This document shows positions 51,164 through 59,732 of a stretch of DNA of 64,000 nt, piece by piece. The stretch is taken from the NCBI RefSeq assembly GCF_039525035.1, contig NZ_BAAAHE010000035.1, positions 1 through 64,000 on the forward strand, written 5' to 3'. The position numbers were made by a program, and so were the translations under genes. This DNA comes from Sporichthya brevicatena. Its GTDB lineage: Bacteria > Actinomycetota > Actinomycetes > Sporichthyales > Sporichthyaceae. Numbering within the stretch: position 1 is the first letter of the stretch; each line of letters begins with the position of its first letter. The notes beneath the pieces were generated by a model, which was not told the DNA's origin, did no database searches, and saw nothing but the letters and a program-made list of their open reading frames with translations.

Positions 51164-52684
51164 ATGAGCAGGCGTGAGCAGGCGGACGTCGTGGTGGTGG
51201 GTGCCCGCGTGGCCGGATCCCCGGCGGCGATCGAACTGGCCCGGCGCGGCCGGAAGGTCGTCGTGCTCGACTCCTCGACCTTCCCCTCCGACACGCTCTC
51301 GACCCACGTCGTCTTCCCGACGCTGACCGCCGAGCTCGCCGCCCTCGGGGCGCTGGAACCGCTGCTCGCGACCGGGACCCCCAAGCAGCCGAAGGTGCTG
51401 ATCAACCACGGCGGGATCGACGTCCATTGGGACTACACCCCGGTCGACGGCTACGACTTCGGCATGTGCCCCCGGCGTACGACGCTCGACGGCGTCCTGG
51501 TCGACGTGGCCCGCGAGGCCGGCGCCGAGATCCGCGAGGCCACGAAGGTCACCGGGCTGGAGTGGACGGCCGGGCGTGTGAGCGGTGTCCACTACAAGGA
51601 CCGCGAGGGCAACACCGGGACGATCGGCTGCAAGCTCGTCATCGGCGCCGACGGCCGCCGGTCGACGGTGGCCTCGCTGGTCGGGTCCGCGGTGCCGTAC
51701 CGCCGCGACGAGAACGGCCGCGGCCTGGTCTTCATGTACGTCGACGACCCGTACCCCGCGGACAGCGAGGAGCGGTCGCAGCTGTTCCAGTGGCGCGTCG
51801 GTGACACCCTCGGCATGTACTTCCCGACGTGCGACAACGGCGCGGTCGTGCTGTTCATGCCGCCGCGCGAGCAGGTCAACTGGTTCGGCCAGGACCTCGT
51901 CCACTGGAACGAGCGCCTGAACCAGTACCCGATGCTCAAGGAGCGCATCGCCGGCGGCGCCCCGCGCACCAAGCTGCGCAAGGCCTCCGACCCGTTCTCC
52001 TACTTCCGCAAGTCCTCCGGCCCCGGCTGGGCGCTGGTCGGCGACGCCGGGCACTTCAAGGACCCGGTCATCGCGCAGGGCATCCGCGACGGCGTCCACT
52101 ACGGCCGCAAGCTCGGCCAGGCCGCCGCGGCGGCGCTCGACGACCCGACGTGGCTCGACCGCGCCCTGTTCGACTGGGAGCTCGACCGCGACCGGGAGTG
52201 CGTCATCAGCTACCACTTCGCGCTCCGCCTCTCGAAGACGCACCCGGTCTCGCCGGTGGAGCTGGAGATCTGGAAGGCCAGCGAGCACGACCCGCAGCGG
52301 GCCCGCCGCCTCGCCGACGCCTTCGGCCGGACGCTCTCGCCCGAGAAGCTCCTCAACTACCCGGACCTGATCACCTGGACCGCCCGCGGCTTCCTGGACC
52401 GGCGGCAGTCGAATCGCGACGTCCTCGGCGACGTCACGCGCGAGCTGAGCACCAAGGCCCGGCTCTACCGCGACCTCGCCCGCATCTCGCGCGGCAAGCG
52501 GCTCGTGCCCCGGAACTGGGAGGCGTGGGGCGGCACCAAACCGATCCCGCCGGAGAAGCTGACGGCTGATCACGTGGCGCCGCGTCAGCCGCAGCGCAGC
52601 GACCTCGCCCGCGACGAGGGCGAGCTCGTGCGCGCCTCCGCCAACGGCGTCCACCCCGCACCGACCCTGGAGCAGGCCTCGTGA
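51164..52684 (+). CDS. FAD-dependent oxidoreductase (monooxygenase/geranylgeranyl-reductase type)
   Basis: 506 aa. VVVVGARVAGSPAAIELARR is the dinucleotide-binding start, CPRRTTLDGVLVDVAREAGA follows, IGADGRRSTVA gives the second FAD motif near 165 and VGDAGHFKDPVIAQGIRDG the third near 292. This is the group 2 flavoprotein layout. Its stop overlaps the nitrilase gene (GTGA), so both probably act on one substrate, such as a nitrogen-containing aromatic or terpenoid. That is an inference from coupling. There is no NAD-binding Rossmann repeat. Confidence 0.8.
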   Translation: MSRREQADVVVVGARVAGSPAAIELARRGRKVVVLDSSTFPSDTLSTHVVFPTLTAELAALGALEPLLATGTPKQPKVLINHGGIDVHWDYTPVDGYDFGMCPRRTTLDGVLVDVAREAGAEIREATKVTGLEWTAGRVSGVHYKDREGNTGTIGCKLVIGADGRRSTVASLVGSAVPYRRDENGRGLVFMYVDDPYPADSEERSQLFQWRVGDTLGMYFPTCDNGAVVLFMPPREQVNWFGQDLVHWNERLNQYPMLKERIAGGAPRTKLRKASDPFSYFRKSSGPGWALVGDAGHFKDPVIAQGIRDGVHYGRKLGQAAAAALDDPTWLDRALFDWELDRDRECVISYHFALRLSKTHPVSPVELEIWKASEHDPQRARRLADAFGRTLSPEKLLNYPDLITWTARGFLDRRQSNRDVLGDVTRELSTKARLYRDLARISRGKRLVPRNWEAWGGTKPIPPEKLTADHVAPRQPQRSDLARDEGELVRASANGVHPAPTLEQAS

Positions 52685-53760
52685 GCAACACCGTCCGCAT
52701 CGCCGTCGTCCAGCCCGCCCTGAAGATCGGGGAGGTGGAGGCGAACATGGCGCGCTGCGAGGCTCTCGTCCGCGACGCGCACCGGCAGCACAACCCGCAG
52801 GTGATCGTGCTGCCCGAGGCCTTCACCTCGCCCAACGTCTACGACGAGCGGCTGCGCAACTGCGCGATGCCCGTCGACGGGGCGCCGTACCAGCTGCTCA
52901 AGCGACTCGCCCGCGAGCTCGACTGCACCGTCGGCGGCGGCTTTCTCGCCAAGCGGGGCCAGGACACCCGGAACACGTTCGTCCTCGCCGACCCGGACGG
53001 CACGACCAACCTGCACGACAAGGACGAGCCGAGCGTGTGGGAGTACTGCTACTACACGCCCGGCACCGACCCCGGCGTCTTCAGCCACCGGTTCGGCACC
53101 GTCGGGCTGGCGTGCGGCTTCGAGACCGGCCGCTCCCGCACCGCGCGACGCATGGCGGCGGCGCGCGTGAACCTCATCCTCGCCGGGTGCTGCTGGCCGT
53201 CGTACCCGACGTGGGCGTTCCCGCGCGGCTGGTTCAACCGCGACATGGAGTACTACCGCGTCTGGGCCGCTGACACGACCCGGACGCTGGCCCGCGCCGT
53301 CGGCGCCCCCGCCGCGACGGCGTGGCACGTCGGGAACATCAAGGGCAAGACGCCCGCGATGCCCGGCATCCCGTGGAACACGATCATGACCGGCGAGTCC
53401 CAGATCTGCGAGCGCGACGGCACCGTCCTGGCCCGCATGACCTACGAGGACGGCGAGGGCTCGGTCGCCGCCGACGTGAAGATCGCCGACCCCCAGCCGG
53501 TCGACATCATCCCGTCCGGGTTCTGGATCCGCCCCCAGCCGGTGACGATGCACTTCGTCTGGCACTACATGAAGCAGCACGGCCGGCTGCGCTACAAGCT
53601 CGACAAGAAGCTCGGCCGCTTCCCGTGGGCCGACGAGTACCCGGACACCGACCTGCCCAACTACAACCCGGGCCTCGCCCCGGCCGAAGCCCCGGCGGAC
53701 GCCCCGGTCGCCGCGGTCCCGGCCGAGGCCCCGTCAGATCAGCAGGCGGTGAAGGCCTGA
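52681..53760 (+). CDS. Nitrilase-superfamily carbon-nitrogen hydrolase
   Basis: 359 aa. The catalytic triad is visible: Glu in VLPEAF (near 46), Lys in NLHDKDEPS (near 117) and Cys in VGLACGFETGRSRTAR (near 146). The C-terminal 35 residues are an Ala/Pro-rich tail absent from most members. Such enzymes hydrolyse amides, nitriles or carbamoyl groups. The GTGA overlap with the flavoprotein gene puts them in one operon, probably under the divergent PucR regulator. Confidence 0.8.
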   Translation: MSNTVRIAVVQPALKIGEVEANMARCEALVRDAHRQHNPQVIVLPEAFTSPNVYDERLRNCAMPVDGAPYQLLKRLARELDCTVGGGFLAKRGQDTRNTFVLADPDGTTNLHDKDEPSVWEYCYYTPGTDPGVFSHRFGTVGLACGFETGRSRTARRMAAARVNLILAGCCWPSYPTWAFPRGWFNRDMEYYRVWAADTTRTLARAVGAPAATAWHVGNIKGKTPAMPGIPWNTIMTGESQICERDGTVLARMTYEDGEGSVAADVKIADPQPVDIIPSGFWIRPQPVTMHFVWHYMKQHGRLRYKLDKKLGRFPWADEYPDTDLPNYNPGLAPAEAPADAPVAAVPAEAPSDQQAVKA

Positions 53761-53764
53761 GGAC

Positions 53765-54331
53765 TTACCGCCGGGGGATGACGGTGAGGACGCGTTCGAT
53801 GTGGGTCGCGAACTCCTGCATGTAGTCGGTCAGGAACTCCGCGGTCGAGGGGTCGGTGATCTCTCCGTCGTCGCGGAACACCTCGGGCGTGAAGTGGACG
53901 TAGGCCTCCGGCGAGGTCATCTGCCGCGCGTTGCAGAAGCTCAGCACCGCGCGCAGGCTCTGCTGGCCCACGGCGGTCCCGATCGCGCCGATCGACGCCC
54001 CGATCACCGCCGCCGGCATGTGGTGGAAGGAGTTCTGTCCCCACGGCCGCGAGGCCCAGTCGATGGCGTTCTTCAACGCCCCCGGGATCGACCGGTTGTA
54101 CTCCGGCGTGACGAACAGAACCGCGTCGGAGCCGGCGATCGCCTCCTTCAGCGCGAGCGCCTGCGGCGGGTAGTTCGCGTCGTGGTCGGGGCTGTAGAGC
54201 GGCAGGTTCCCGATCGGGATCTCGGTGAACTCCAGGTGCTCCGGGGCCAGGCGGATCAGCGCGCGGCTGAGGACCCGGTTGATCGAGGTCGACGACAGGC
54301 TGCCGACGAAGTACCCCACGCGGGTGGCCAT
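53765..54331 (-). CDS. NADPH-dependent FMN reductase
   Basis: 188 aa, flavodoxin-like. GSLSSTSINRVLSRAL binds the FMN phosphate, VTPEYNRSIPGALKNAIDW is the family signature near 77-95 and GASIGAIGTAVGQQSLRAVL lies near 112. It supplies reduced flavin or reduces quinones. GAGAAGAGG precedes ATG 54331. The O-methyltransferase gene ends 68 bases upstream on the same strand, so the two may be co-transcribed. Confidence 0.9.
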   Translation of the reverse strand: MATRVGYFVGSLSSTSINRVLSRALIRLAPEHLEFTEIPIGNLPLYSPDHDANYPPQALALKEAIAGSDAVLFVTPEYNRSIPGALKNAIDWASRPWGQNSFHHMPAAVIGASIGAIGTAVGQQSLRAVLSFCNARQMTSPEAYVHFTPEVFRDDGEITDPSTAEFLTDYMQEFATHIERVLTVIPRR

Positions 54332-54399
54332 GCTGGTTCCTCTTCTCGGAAGGGGTGTCCGAACCCCATCCCGATACCCAGCGGCCGATCCGCCACGCG

Positions 54400-55413
54400 C
54401 TACTTGATCCCGACGACCATCGAGACGGGTCCGGCGAGGTGCTGGACCCGGGTCTCGGTGAAGCCGACGAGCGTCATCCACCCGCTGCAGTCCTTGCCGG
54501 TGTAGTCGAAGCCGCCCTGAGTCTCGATGAGCATGTTCAGGCTCATCAGCAGACCGAAGGCGTTCTCGCGCCGGTCGTCGTCGATCAGGGTCTCGTAGAC
54601 GATCAGCGCGCCGCCCTCGGGCAGCGCGTCGTAGGCCTTGCCGAGCAGTTCGAACTTGGTCTCGAACGGCCAGTCGTGCAGGATCCGGCCCATCACGACG
54701 ACGTCGGCGTTCGGCAGGTCGTCGGTGAAGAAGTCCCCGCCGGCGAAGGTGACGCGGTCGGCGACGCCGTGCTCGGTGACGTACTCGGTGAAGATCGGCT
54801 CGACGGCCGGCAGGTCGAAGCCGGCGCCGGTCAGGTGCGGGTGCGCCTTCGCGAGCGCGACGGGCACCGCGCCCTGGGCACAACCGACGTCGAGGAAGCT
54901 GGAGTAGTCCTTCCACGGGAAGGCCTCGGCGAGCGCGTACGCGGGGCCGAGGCTCGCGCCGGTCATCGCCCGCAGGAACTGCTGGAGCCGGTCGGGGTCG
55001 GAGTACAGCGCGTCGAACAGGTCGTCGCCGCCGCCCTTGGCCTCGTTCTGCGGCTCGCCGGTCCGCAGCGCCTCGGTGAGGTTGCCCCAGTGCGTGTACA
55101 GCCGGGCATTCGCCATCTCGAGGATGCCGCCGACGTAGGTGGGGGAGTTGCGGTCCAGGTACGCCGCGGTCGCGGGGGTGTTGGCGTAGCCGTTGTCGTC
55201 CCGGGTCAGCATTCCGAGGGCGACGAGCGCGTCGAAGAAGTCGACCGCCGAGCGCGGGTGCAGCCCGAACTCCGCGGACAGCACCGGCAGCGGCTTCGGT
55301 CCGTCGGCCAGCGCGGTGAACACGCCGAGCTCGACCGCGCTCAGGAGCGTCTTCGCGCCCCAGAACCCGAAGCCGAGCTGCAGGATCGCGTCGGGCGTGA
55401 CGTTCCGGTCCAT
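54400..55413 (-). CDS. SAM-dependent O-methyltransferase
   Basis: 337 aa. The N-terminal dimerisation winged helix ([20 protein letters not shown], then [20 protein letters not shown]) is followed by the methyltransferase domain: [20 protein letters not shown] (motif I, near 168), [12 protein letters not shown], and [20 protein letters not shown]. The His in RILHDW is the catalytic base in this plant-type O-methyltransferase family. The substrate is unknown. ATG 55413 follows GGAGA. Confidence 0.85.
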   Translation of the reverse strand: MDRNVTPDAILQLGFGFWGAKTLLSAVELGVFTALADGPKPLPVLSAEFGLHPRSAVDFFDALVALGMLTRDDNGYANTPATAAYLDRNSPTYVGGILEMANARLYTHWGNLTEALRTGEPQNEAKGGGDDLFDALYSDPDRLQQFLRAMTGASLGPAYALAEAFPWKDYSSFLDVGCAQGAVPVALAKAHPHLTGAGFDLPAVEPIFTEYVTEHGVADRVTFAGGDFFTDDLPNADVVVMGRILHDWPFETKFELLGKAYDALPEGGALIVYETLIDDDRRENAFGLLMSLNMLIETQGGFDYTGKDCSGWMTLVGFTETRVQHLAGPVSMVVGIK

Positions 55414-55426
55414 CGGGACTCTCCTT

Positions 55427-55456
55427 GGGCGTGCTCGGGACGGGCGTGCTCGGGAC
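55427..55456. repeat. Two tandem copies of a 15-bp unit
   Basis: The unit GGGCGTGCTCGGGAC is repeated exactly twice (55427-55441 and 55442-55456) between the moeA-like stop and the methyltransferase start. It is a short slippage repeat; an effect on the methyltransferase promoter is possible but not shown. Confidence 0.7.
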
Positions 55457-55472
55457 GGGCGGGGTCAGCGTC

Positions 55473-56663
55473 TCAGGTGCGGAGCAGGCGTACCGGGACC
55501 CGGTCACCGGCCCCGGGACCGGGGGTCCCGGCGGGCAGCACGACGATGCCGTCGGCCCGCACCAGCGAGGTGAGCACCCCGGCCCGGCGGGTCAGCGGGG
55601 TCGCGACGAGATCGTCGCCGTCGGAGGAGAGCTGCACGCGGATCCAGTCCTCGCTGCTCTCGGTCGAGTTCAGTCCGGTGGCCAGCCGGGCCTCGACGAC
55701 CGCGCGCCGCGGGGGCGCGGTGTTCATCAGGGCGGCGATCATCGGCGCAGCGAAGACCTCGAACGTCAGCGCGGCCGAGACGGGGTAGCCCGGCGCGCCG
55801 AGCACCGGCGTCCGGCCCGCGACGCCGAGCACGACCGGGTGCCCCGGCCGCACCGCGACCCCGTGCACCGCCAGCGCCCCGGCCGCGGCGACGACGTCGG
55901 CGGTGTGGTCCCCACGGCCCTTGCTCGACCCCGCGATGAAGAGAACGAGGTCGGACGTGGCCGCCGCGTCGCGCATCGCCGCGAGCAGCTGCGGCGGTTC
56001 GTCGGGGACGATGTCGAGGATCCGCGTCCGGCAGCCGAGCTCCTCCGCCTGGGCGGCGAGCATCAGCGAGTTGGTGTCGAGGATGTCGCCGGGTTCAAGC
56101 CGCGAACCGAGGGGACGGATCTCGTCGCCGGTCGGGACGATCGCCACCCGCGGAGCCTGATGCACCGTCAGGTTCTCGTGTCCGGCGGCTGCCGCGGCCG
56201 CGACGTCCCAGGGCTGGAGACGCAGCCCGGCCGGCAGCAGCGTCTCGCCCTCGCGGACGTCCTCGCCGACCGGACGGACGTGCTTGCCCGGCTCGGCCGC
56301 CTTGCCGACCTCGGCCTTGTCGTCGACGAACGTCACGTCCTCGCGCATGACGACCGCGTCGTAGCCGGTCGGCATCGGGTCCCCGGTGTCGACGACGACG
56401 AAGTCGGTCAGCACCGCCCCGGCCGTCGCCTGCGCGGCGTGGACGGCGATCCCGTCCATCGCGGCGGCGTCGTAGGCGGGGGACGAGCGGCGGGCGAGCA
56501 CCGGCTCGGCGGTCACCCGGCCGACGGCGCGGTTCAGCGGCACCACCTCGGCCGGGGTGCGCTCCGGGCACCCCGCGGCCCGGCACGCCTCGAGCCAGAT
56601 CGCCAGGGACTCGGCGGCGGGGAGGTCGTGCGCGGGCTCCGGCGGCATCGAGGCGTCAGACAC
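55473..56663 (-). CDS. moeA: Molybdopterin molybdenumtransferase (MoeA-like)
   Basis: 396 aa. The N-terminal MoeA part (LNRAVGRVTAEPVLARRSSP, YDAAAMDGIAV, GYDAVVMREDV) is followed by the MoeA/MogA-type domain with VPTGDEI near 175, DTNSLMLAAQ and GSSKGRGDHTADVV near 249, and GHPVVLGVAGRTPVLGAPG near 280. It inserts molybdate into adenylated molybdopterin. GTG 56663 overlaps the upstream gene by 8 bases. It can serve the cox hydroxylase 12 kb away. Confidence 0.85.
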   Translation of the reverse strand: MSDASMPPEPAHDLPAAESLAIWLEACRAAGCPERTPAEVVPLNRAVGRVTAEPVLARRSSPAYDAAAMDGIAVHAAQATAGAVLTDFVVVDTGDPMPTGYDAVVMREDVTFVDDKAEVGKAAEPGKHVRPVGEDVREGETLLPAGLRLQPWDVAAAAAAGHENLTVHQAPRVAIVPTGDEIRPLGSRLEPGDILDTNSLMLAAQAEELGCRTRILDIVPDEPPQLLAAMRDAAATSDLVLFIAGSSKGRGDHTADVVAAAGALAVHGVAVRPGHPVVLGVAGRTPVLGAPGYPVSAALTFEVFAAPMIAALMNTAPPRRAVVEARLATGLNSTESSEDWIRVQLSSDGDDLVATPLTRRAGVLTSLVRADGIVVLPAGTPGPGAGDRVPVRLLRT

Positions 56664-57516
56664 CGACGTTGGAGGTCAGGATCGCGACCGAGTCGCCCTG
56701 GAACAGGGGGACGTCGGGCTCCTTCGCCACCTTCTCGCTGTTGACGGTGACGAGCAGAGCGGCCGCGATGCCGATGCGCATCGTCCGCGTCGCGCTGCCG
56801 ATGTTGGCGGCGCGGATCGTCTCGATCCGGGTCTTGCCCTGGTCCATCCACGTGCCGTGGATGTGGATCGTGATCTCGGGCTCCGGCTCGGCGCGGGCCT
56901 GCTCGTACTCCTCGGCCGTGTTGATGTTGCGGACCGAGGCGAGCTCGGGGTCCACGTGCTCGAGGATCGGGTCGGCCAACAGGTCGGCGGCGTCGAGTTC
57001 GCGGACGTTCGACTCGGCGAACAGCTCGCCGGGCGTCCGGGCGCCCTTCTCGAGCAGCTCCATGGCGCGGTCGCCGAGCTCGGTCCGGTAACCCGCGGCG
57101 AGGGGCTGGCGGTGGTCGTGAAGGATCGGCAGCGCGACCTCGACGTCGTCCATCGACGTCATCACCCGGTGCACGTACCGCGGGTGCAGGAACGGCAGGT
57201 CGGTGGAGGTCACGAACGCGATCGGGACGGTCTCGCCCACGGCCTGCAGACCGGCGGCGATGCCCTGCAGCGGGCCGAGGCCCTCGACCGGGTCCTCGAC
57301 GACGCGGACGCCGTCGGGCAGCGGGGGGAGTTCCTGGCCGGGGGCGGACACGACCACGACCGGTCCGCTCACCGCGCGCTGGAGCAGCGCGGTCGTGCGG
57401 TAGAGCAGCGTGGAGCCGTGCCAGTCCAGGGCCGCCTTGGGCGTGCCCATGCGTGAGGAGCGGCCGCCGGCCAGGACGACGCCGCCCGCACCGAAGAGAC
57501 GAGGTGTCGACTGCAC
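56656..57516 (-). CDS. MobA-like nucleotidyltransferase fused to a MoaD-like domain
   Basis: 286 aa. Residues 1-205 are MobA-like: VLAGGRSSRMGTPKAALDW binds the nucleotide, FVTSTDLPFLHP carries the metal Asp, and VRNINTAEEYEQA is the usual end. Residues 212-286 look like a MoaD/ThiS ubiquitin fold (EITIHIHGTWMDQGK, LLVTVNSEKVAKEPDVPL, QGDSVAILTS), but end in NVGV instead of the Gly-Gly needed for sulfur transfer. MobA-type enzymes attach CMP or GMP to molybdopterin; a CMP type would fit the cox enzyme. The second domain may be regulatory. It is operonic with the moeA-like gene. Confidence 0.75.
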   Translation of the reverse strand: MQSTPRLFGAGGVVLAGGRSSRMGTPKAALDWHGSTLLYRTTALLQRAVSGPVVVVSAPGQELPPLPDGVRVVEDPVEGLGPLQGIAAGLQAVGETVPIAFVTSTDLPFLHPRYVHRVMTSMDDVEVALPILHDHRQPLAAGYRTELGDRAMELLEKGARTPGELFAESNVRELDAADLLADPILEHVDPELASVRNINTAEEYEQARAEPEPEITIHIHGTWMDQGKTRIETIRAANIGSATRTMRIGIAAALLVTVNSEKVAKEPDVPLFQGDSVAILTSNVGV

Positions 57517-57587
57517 GGCCCCGACCGTACCGGGAGTTGTCCCATTTCTCCCCGGGGCGGGGCGGTACCGGTGAGAATGGTGAGGTT

Positions 57588-58751
57588 ATGACGAGTTCAG
57601 GTGGCGACTGGGTCGCAGTCCCGGTCCCGGGTCAGCCGGACCGGTGGGACTTCGTGCCCCACGAGCAGCCGCCCTCCCCGGACGGCAGCCCCGGCCGTTG
57701 GCACGTGGTCGGCGGGTCGGGCACCGAGGTCGGCCAGTGGCAGTGGTTCCCGACGAACCCCCTGCCCACGCCGCCCCCGCCGCTGCTTTTCCAGAGCACC
57801 GGGGGGCAGGCGGCGGCGACGAGCGTCCCGATCGCGAGCCCGAAGCGGTCGAAGAAGGTTCCGTTGGCCATCGCCGCGGCCGTCGCGGTGATCGCCGCCG
57901 CCGCGACCGGCGGCGTCCTCCTGCTGTCCGGCGACGACGACAGCAAGCACAAGGAGGAGATCACCGCGCTGGTCAACTACGTCACCACCGTCGACAAGGG
58001 TGAGGACGTCTGCACCAGCCACCTGACCGAGGACTTCGTCCGCACCGTCTTCGGGGACGTCGCGACCTGCGAGCAGGACGACTCCGACGACGACGACTCC
58101 GACGGCGCGACGGGCGCGCTGGTCGAGAACATCCAGATCGACGACGAGGACGCCACCGCGACCGTCACCGTCCGGGGTGGGAGCACCGACGGCGCGACCG
58201 GGACCTGGGCCTTCCGCCGCGGCGACGACGACGTCTGGCGCGTCGCGGAGTGGCGGGCGGACTACCTGCGCTCCAGCCTGGAGAGGACCTTCGGCGAGAA
58301 GTACGACTCCGACGGGCCGGACGACCCGTTCGACAACCCGACCGTCCGCAGCTGCGTGAAGGACCGCCTGCTCGGCCAGGACGACCCCGCGTTCCTCGAC
58401 ACCGCGCACCAGCTGTTCCGCAACAGCCAGGAGAGCTCGGCCAAGCTGCTCGGGTTCATGGCGGAGTGCCCGAGCGACACCGAGGGCGTCTCCGCGCTGC
58501 GGGCGCTGTTCGAGAAGGGTTTCCGCGCGAGCGCGCAGCTGCCGGAGCCGATCACCGAGTGCATCGTGCTCGGCATGCGGACCGGTCTCTCGGACGAGGA
58601 GATCAAGCAGCTCAGCCTCAACCGTGGCCAGCCGGCGCCGCCGCACATCCAGGCCCGGATCCAGCAGATCACGATCACCTGCGCGGGCTCGCCGACGTCG
58701 TTCGACCCGGTGCCCGAGGACCTCGCGCCGGGTCCGGACCTCGGCGTCTGA
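57588..58751 (+). CDS. Single-span membrane protein with extracytoplasmic domain
   Basis: 387 aa. A cytoplasmic Trp/Pro-rich start (residues 1-85, with GQPDRWDFVPHEQPP and PTPPPPLLF) leads to one membrane helix (PLAIAAAVAVIAAAATGGVL) and an outer part with an Asp/Lys-rich segment and an NTF2-like strand pattern (GALVENIQIDDEDATATVTV, TWAFRRGDDDVWRVAEWRAD). The C-terminal half is helical with paired Cys. I do not know its role. GAGG 2-5 bases before ATG 57588 is close but usable. Confidence 0.7.
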   Translation: MTSSGGDWVAVPVPGQPDRWDFVPHEQPPSPDGSPGRWHVVGGSGTEVGQWQWFPTNPLPTPPPPLLFQSTGGQAAATSVPIASPKRSKKVPLAIAAAVAVIAAAATGGVLLLSGDDDSKHKEEITALVNYVTTVDKGEDVCTSHLTEDFVRTVFGDVATCEQDDSDDDDSDGATGALVENIQIDDEDATATVTVRGGSTDGATGTWAFRRGDDDVWRVAEWRADYLRSSLERTFGEKYDSDGPDDPFDNPTVRSCVKDRLLGQDDPAFLDTAHQLFRNSQESSAKLLGFMAECPSDTEGVSALRALFEKGFRASAQLPEPITECIVLGMRTGLSDEEIKQLSLNRGQPAPPHIQARIQQITITCAGSPTSFDPVPEDLAPGPDLGV

Positions 58752-58759
58752 CCTTGTGG

Positions 58760-58783
58760 GACACTCTGTCCGACCAGAGTGTC
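58760..58783. terminator. Inverted repeat between a membrane-protein gene and an acyl-CoA gene
   Basis: Perfect 9-bp arms GACACTCTG / CAGAGTGTC (58760-58768 and 58775-58783) with a 6-base loop lie 8 bases after one stop and 97 bases before the next start. This could be a terminator of the upstream gene or a TetR-type operator for the 3-hydroxyacyl-CoA dehydrogenase operon. No T tract follows. Confidence 0.45.
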
Positions 58784-58879
58784 TGACATGGTGTCCGCCC
58801 GGCCCGGCGCGTCGCGACCGGCCGCCATCGGGTTGGCTGTGCGCAGACGAATCCGGACAGCGACGGGAGTACGCCGAGC

Positions 58880-59728
58880 ATGGGCGAGTACAGCGCGGTG
58901 ATCGGGGCCGGGACGATGGGGCTGGGGATCGCCTACGTCCTGGCGGCGGCGGGGGACACGGCGATCCTGGTGGAGCCGGACTCCGGCCGGGGCGCGAACG
59001 CGGTGGCGACCCTGACCGGCGTCGCCGAGTCGGCGGTCAAGCGGGGGAAGCTGGAGGAGGCCGCGGCCAAGGAGCTGATCGGCCGGATCTCGGTCGTCGC
59101 GGCCGTGGAGGACCTGCCGGCCGGGACCGCGGACCTGGTCGTCGAGGCCGTCCCGGAGCGGATGGATCTGAAGAAGGACCTGCTCCCGCGGATCGAGTCG
59201 CACTGCGCGCCGGAGATCCTCGCGACGAACACCTCGGGCCTGTCGATCGACGAGCTCGCGACGGTGCTGACCCGGCCGGAGCGGTTCCTGGGCCTGCACT
59301 TCTTCAACCCGGTGTGGGTGATGCCGCTGCTGGAGATCGTCCGCGGCGAGCAGACCGACCCGGCGGTGCTGGAGTCGGCCCGCGCCCTGGCGGTGCGGAT
59401 CGGCAAGGAGCCGATCGTCGTGAAGAACATGCCGGGTTTCGCGACCTCGCGTCTCGGGGTGGCGATCGGCCTGGAGGGCATGCGGATGCTCGAGGAGGGC
59501 GTCGCCTCGGCCGAGGACATCGACAAGGCGATGGAGCTCGGCTACAAGCACCCGATGGGTCCGCTGCGCCTGACCGACCTCGTCGGCCTGGACGTCCGGC
59601 TCGACATCGCGCGCAACCTGTCCAAGGACCTGGGGCCGCGCTTCGAGCCCCCGCAGATCCTCATCGACAAGGTCGCCGCCGGTGAGCTCGGCAAGAAGTC
59701 CGGCAAGGGCTTCTACGACTGGAGCTGA
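58880..59728 (+). CDS. 3-hydroxyacyl-CoA dehydrogenase
   Basis: 282 aa. VIGAGTMGLGIAYVLAAAG binds NAD near residue 7, VEAVPERMDLKKDL and TNTSGLSIDELA follow, HFFNPVWVMPLLEIV carries the catalytic His near 138, and the C-terminal domain ends in GKKSGKGFYDWS. It oxidises (3S)-3-hydroxyacyl-CoA to 3-ketoacyl-CoA. The length equals the single-domain family (about 280-290). An alpha/beta hydrolase starts 4 bases after the stop. Confidence 0.9.
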   Translation: MGEYSAVIGAGTMGLGIAYVLAAAGDTAILVEPDSGRGANAVATLTGVAESAVKRGKLEEAAAKELIGRISVVAAVEDLPAGTADLVVEAVPERMDLKKDLLPRIESHCAPEILATNTSGLSIDELATVLTRPERFLGLHFFNPVWVMPLLEIVRGEQTDPAVLESARALAVRIGKEPIVVKNMPGFATSRLGVAIGLEGMRMLEEGVASAEDIDKAMELGYKHPMGPLRLTDLVGLDVRLDIARNLSKDLGPRFEPPQILIDKVAAGELGKKSGKGFYDWS

Positions 59729-59732
59729 CCTC

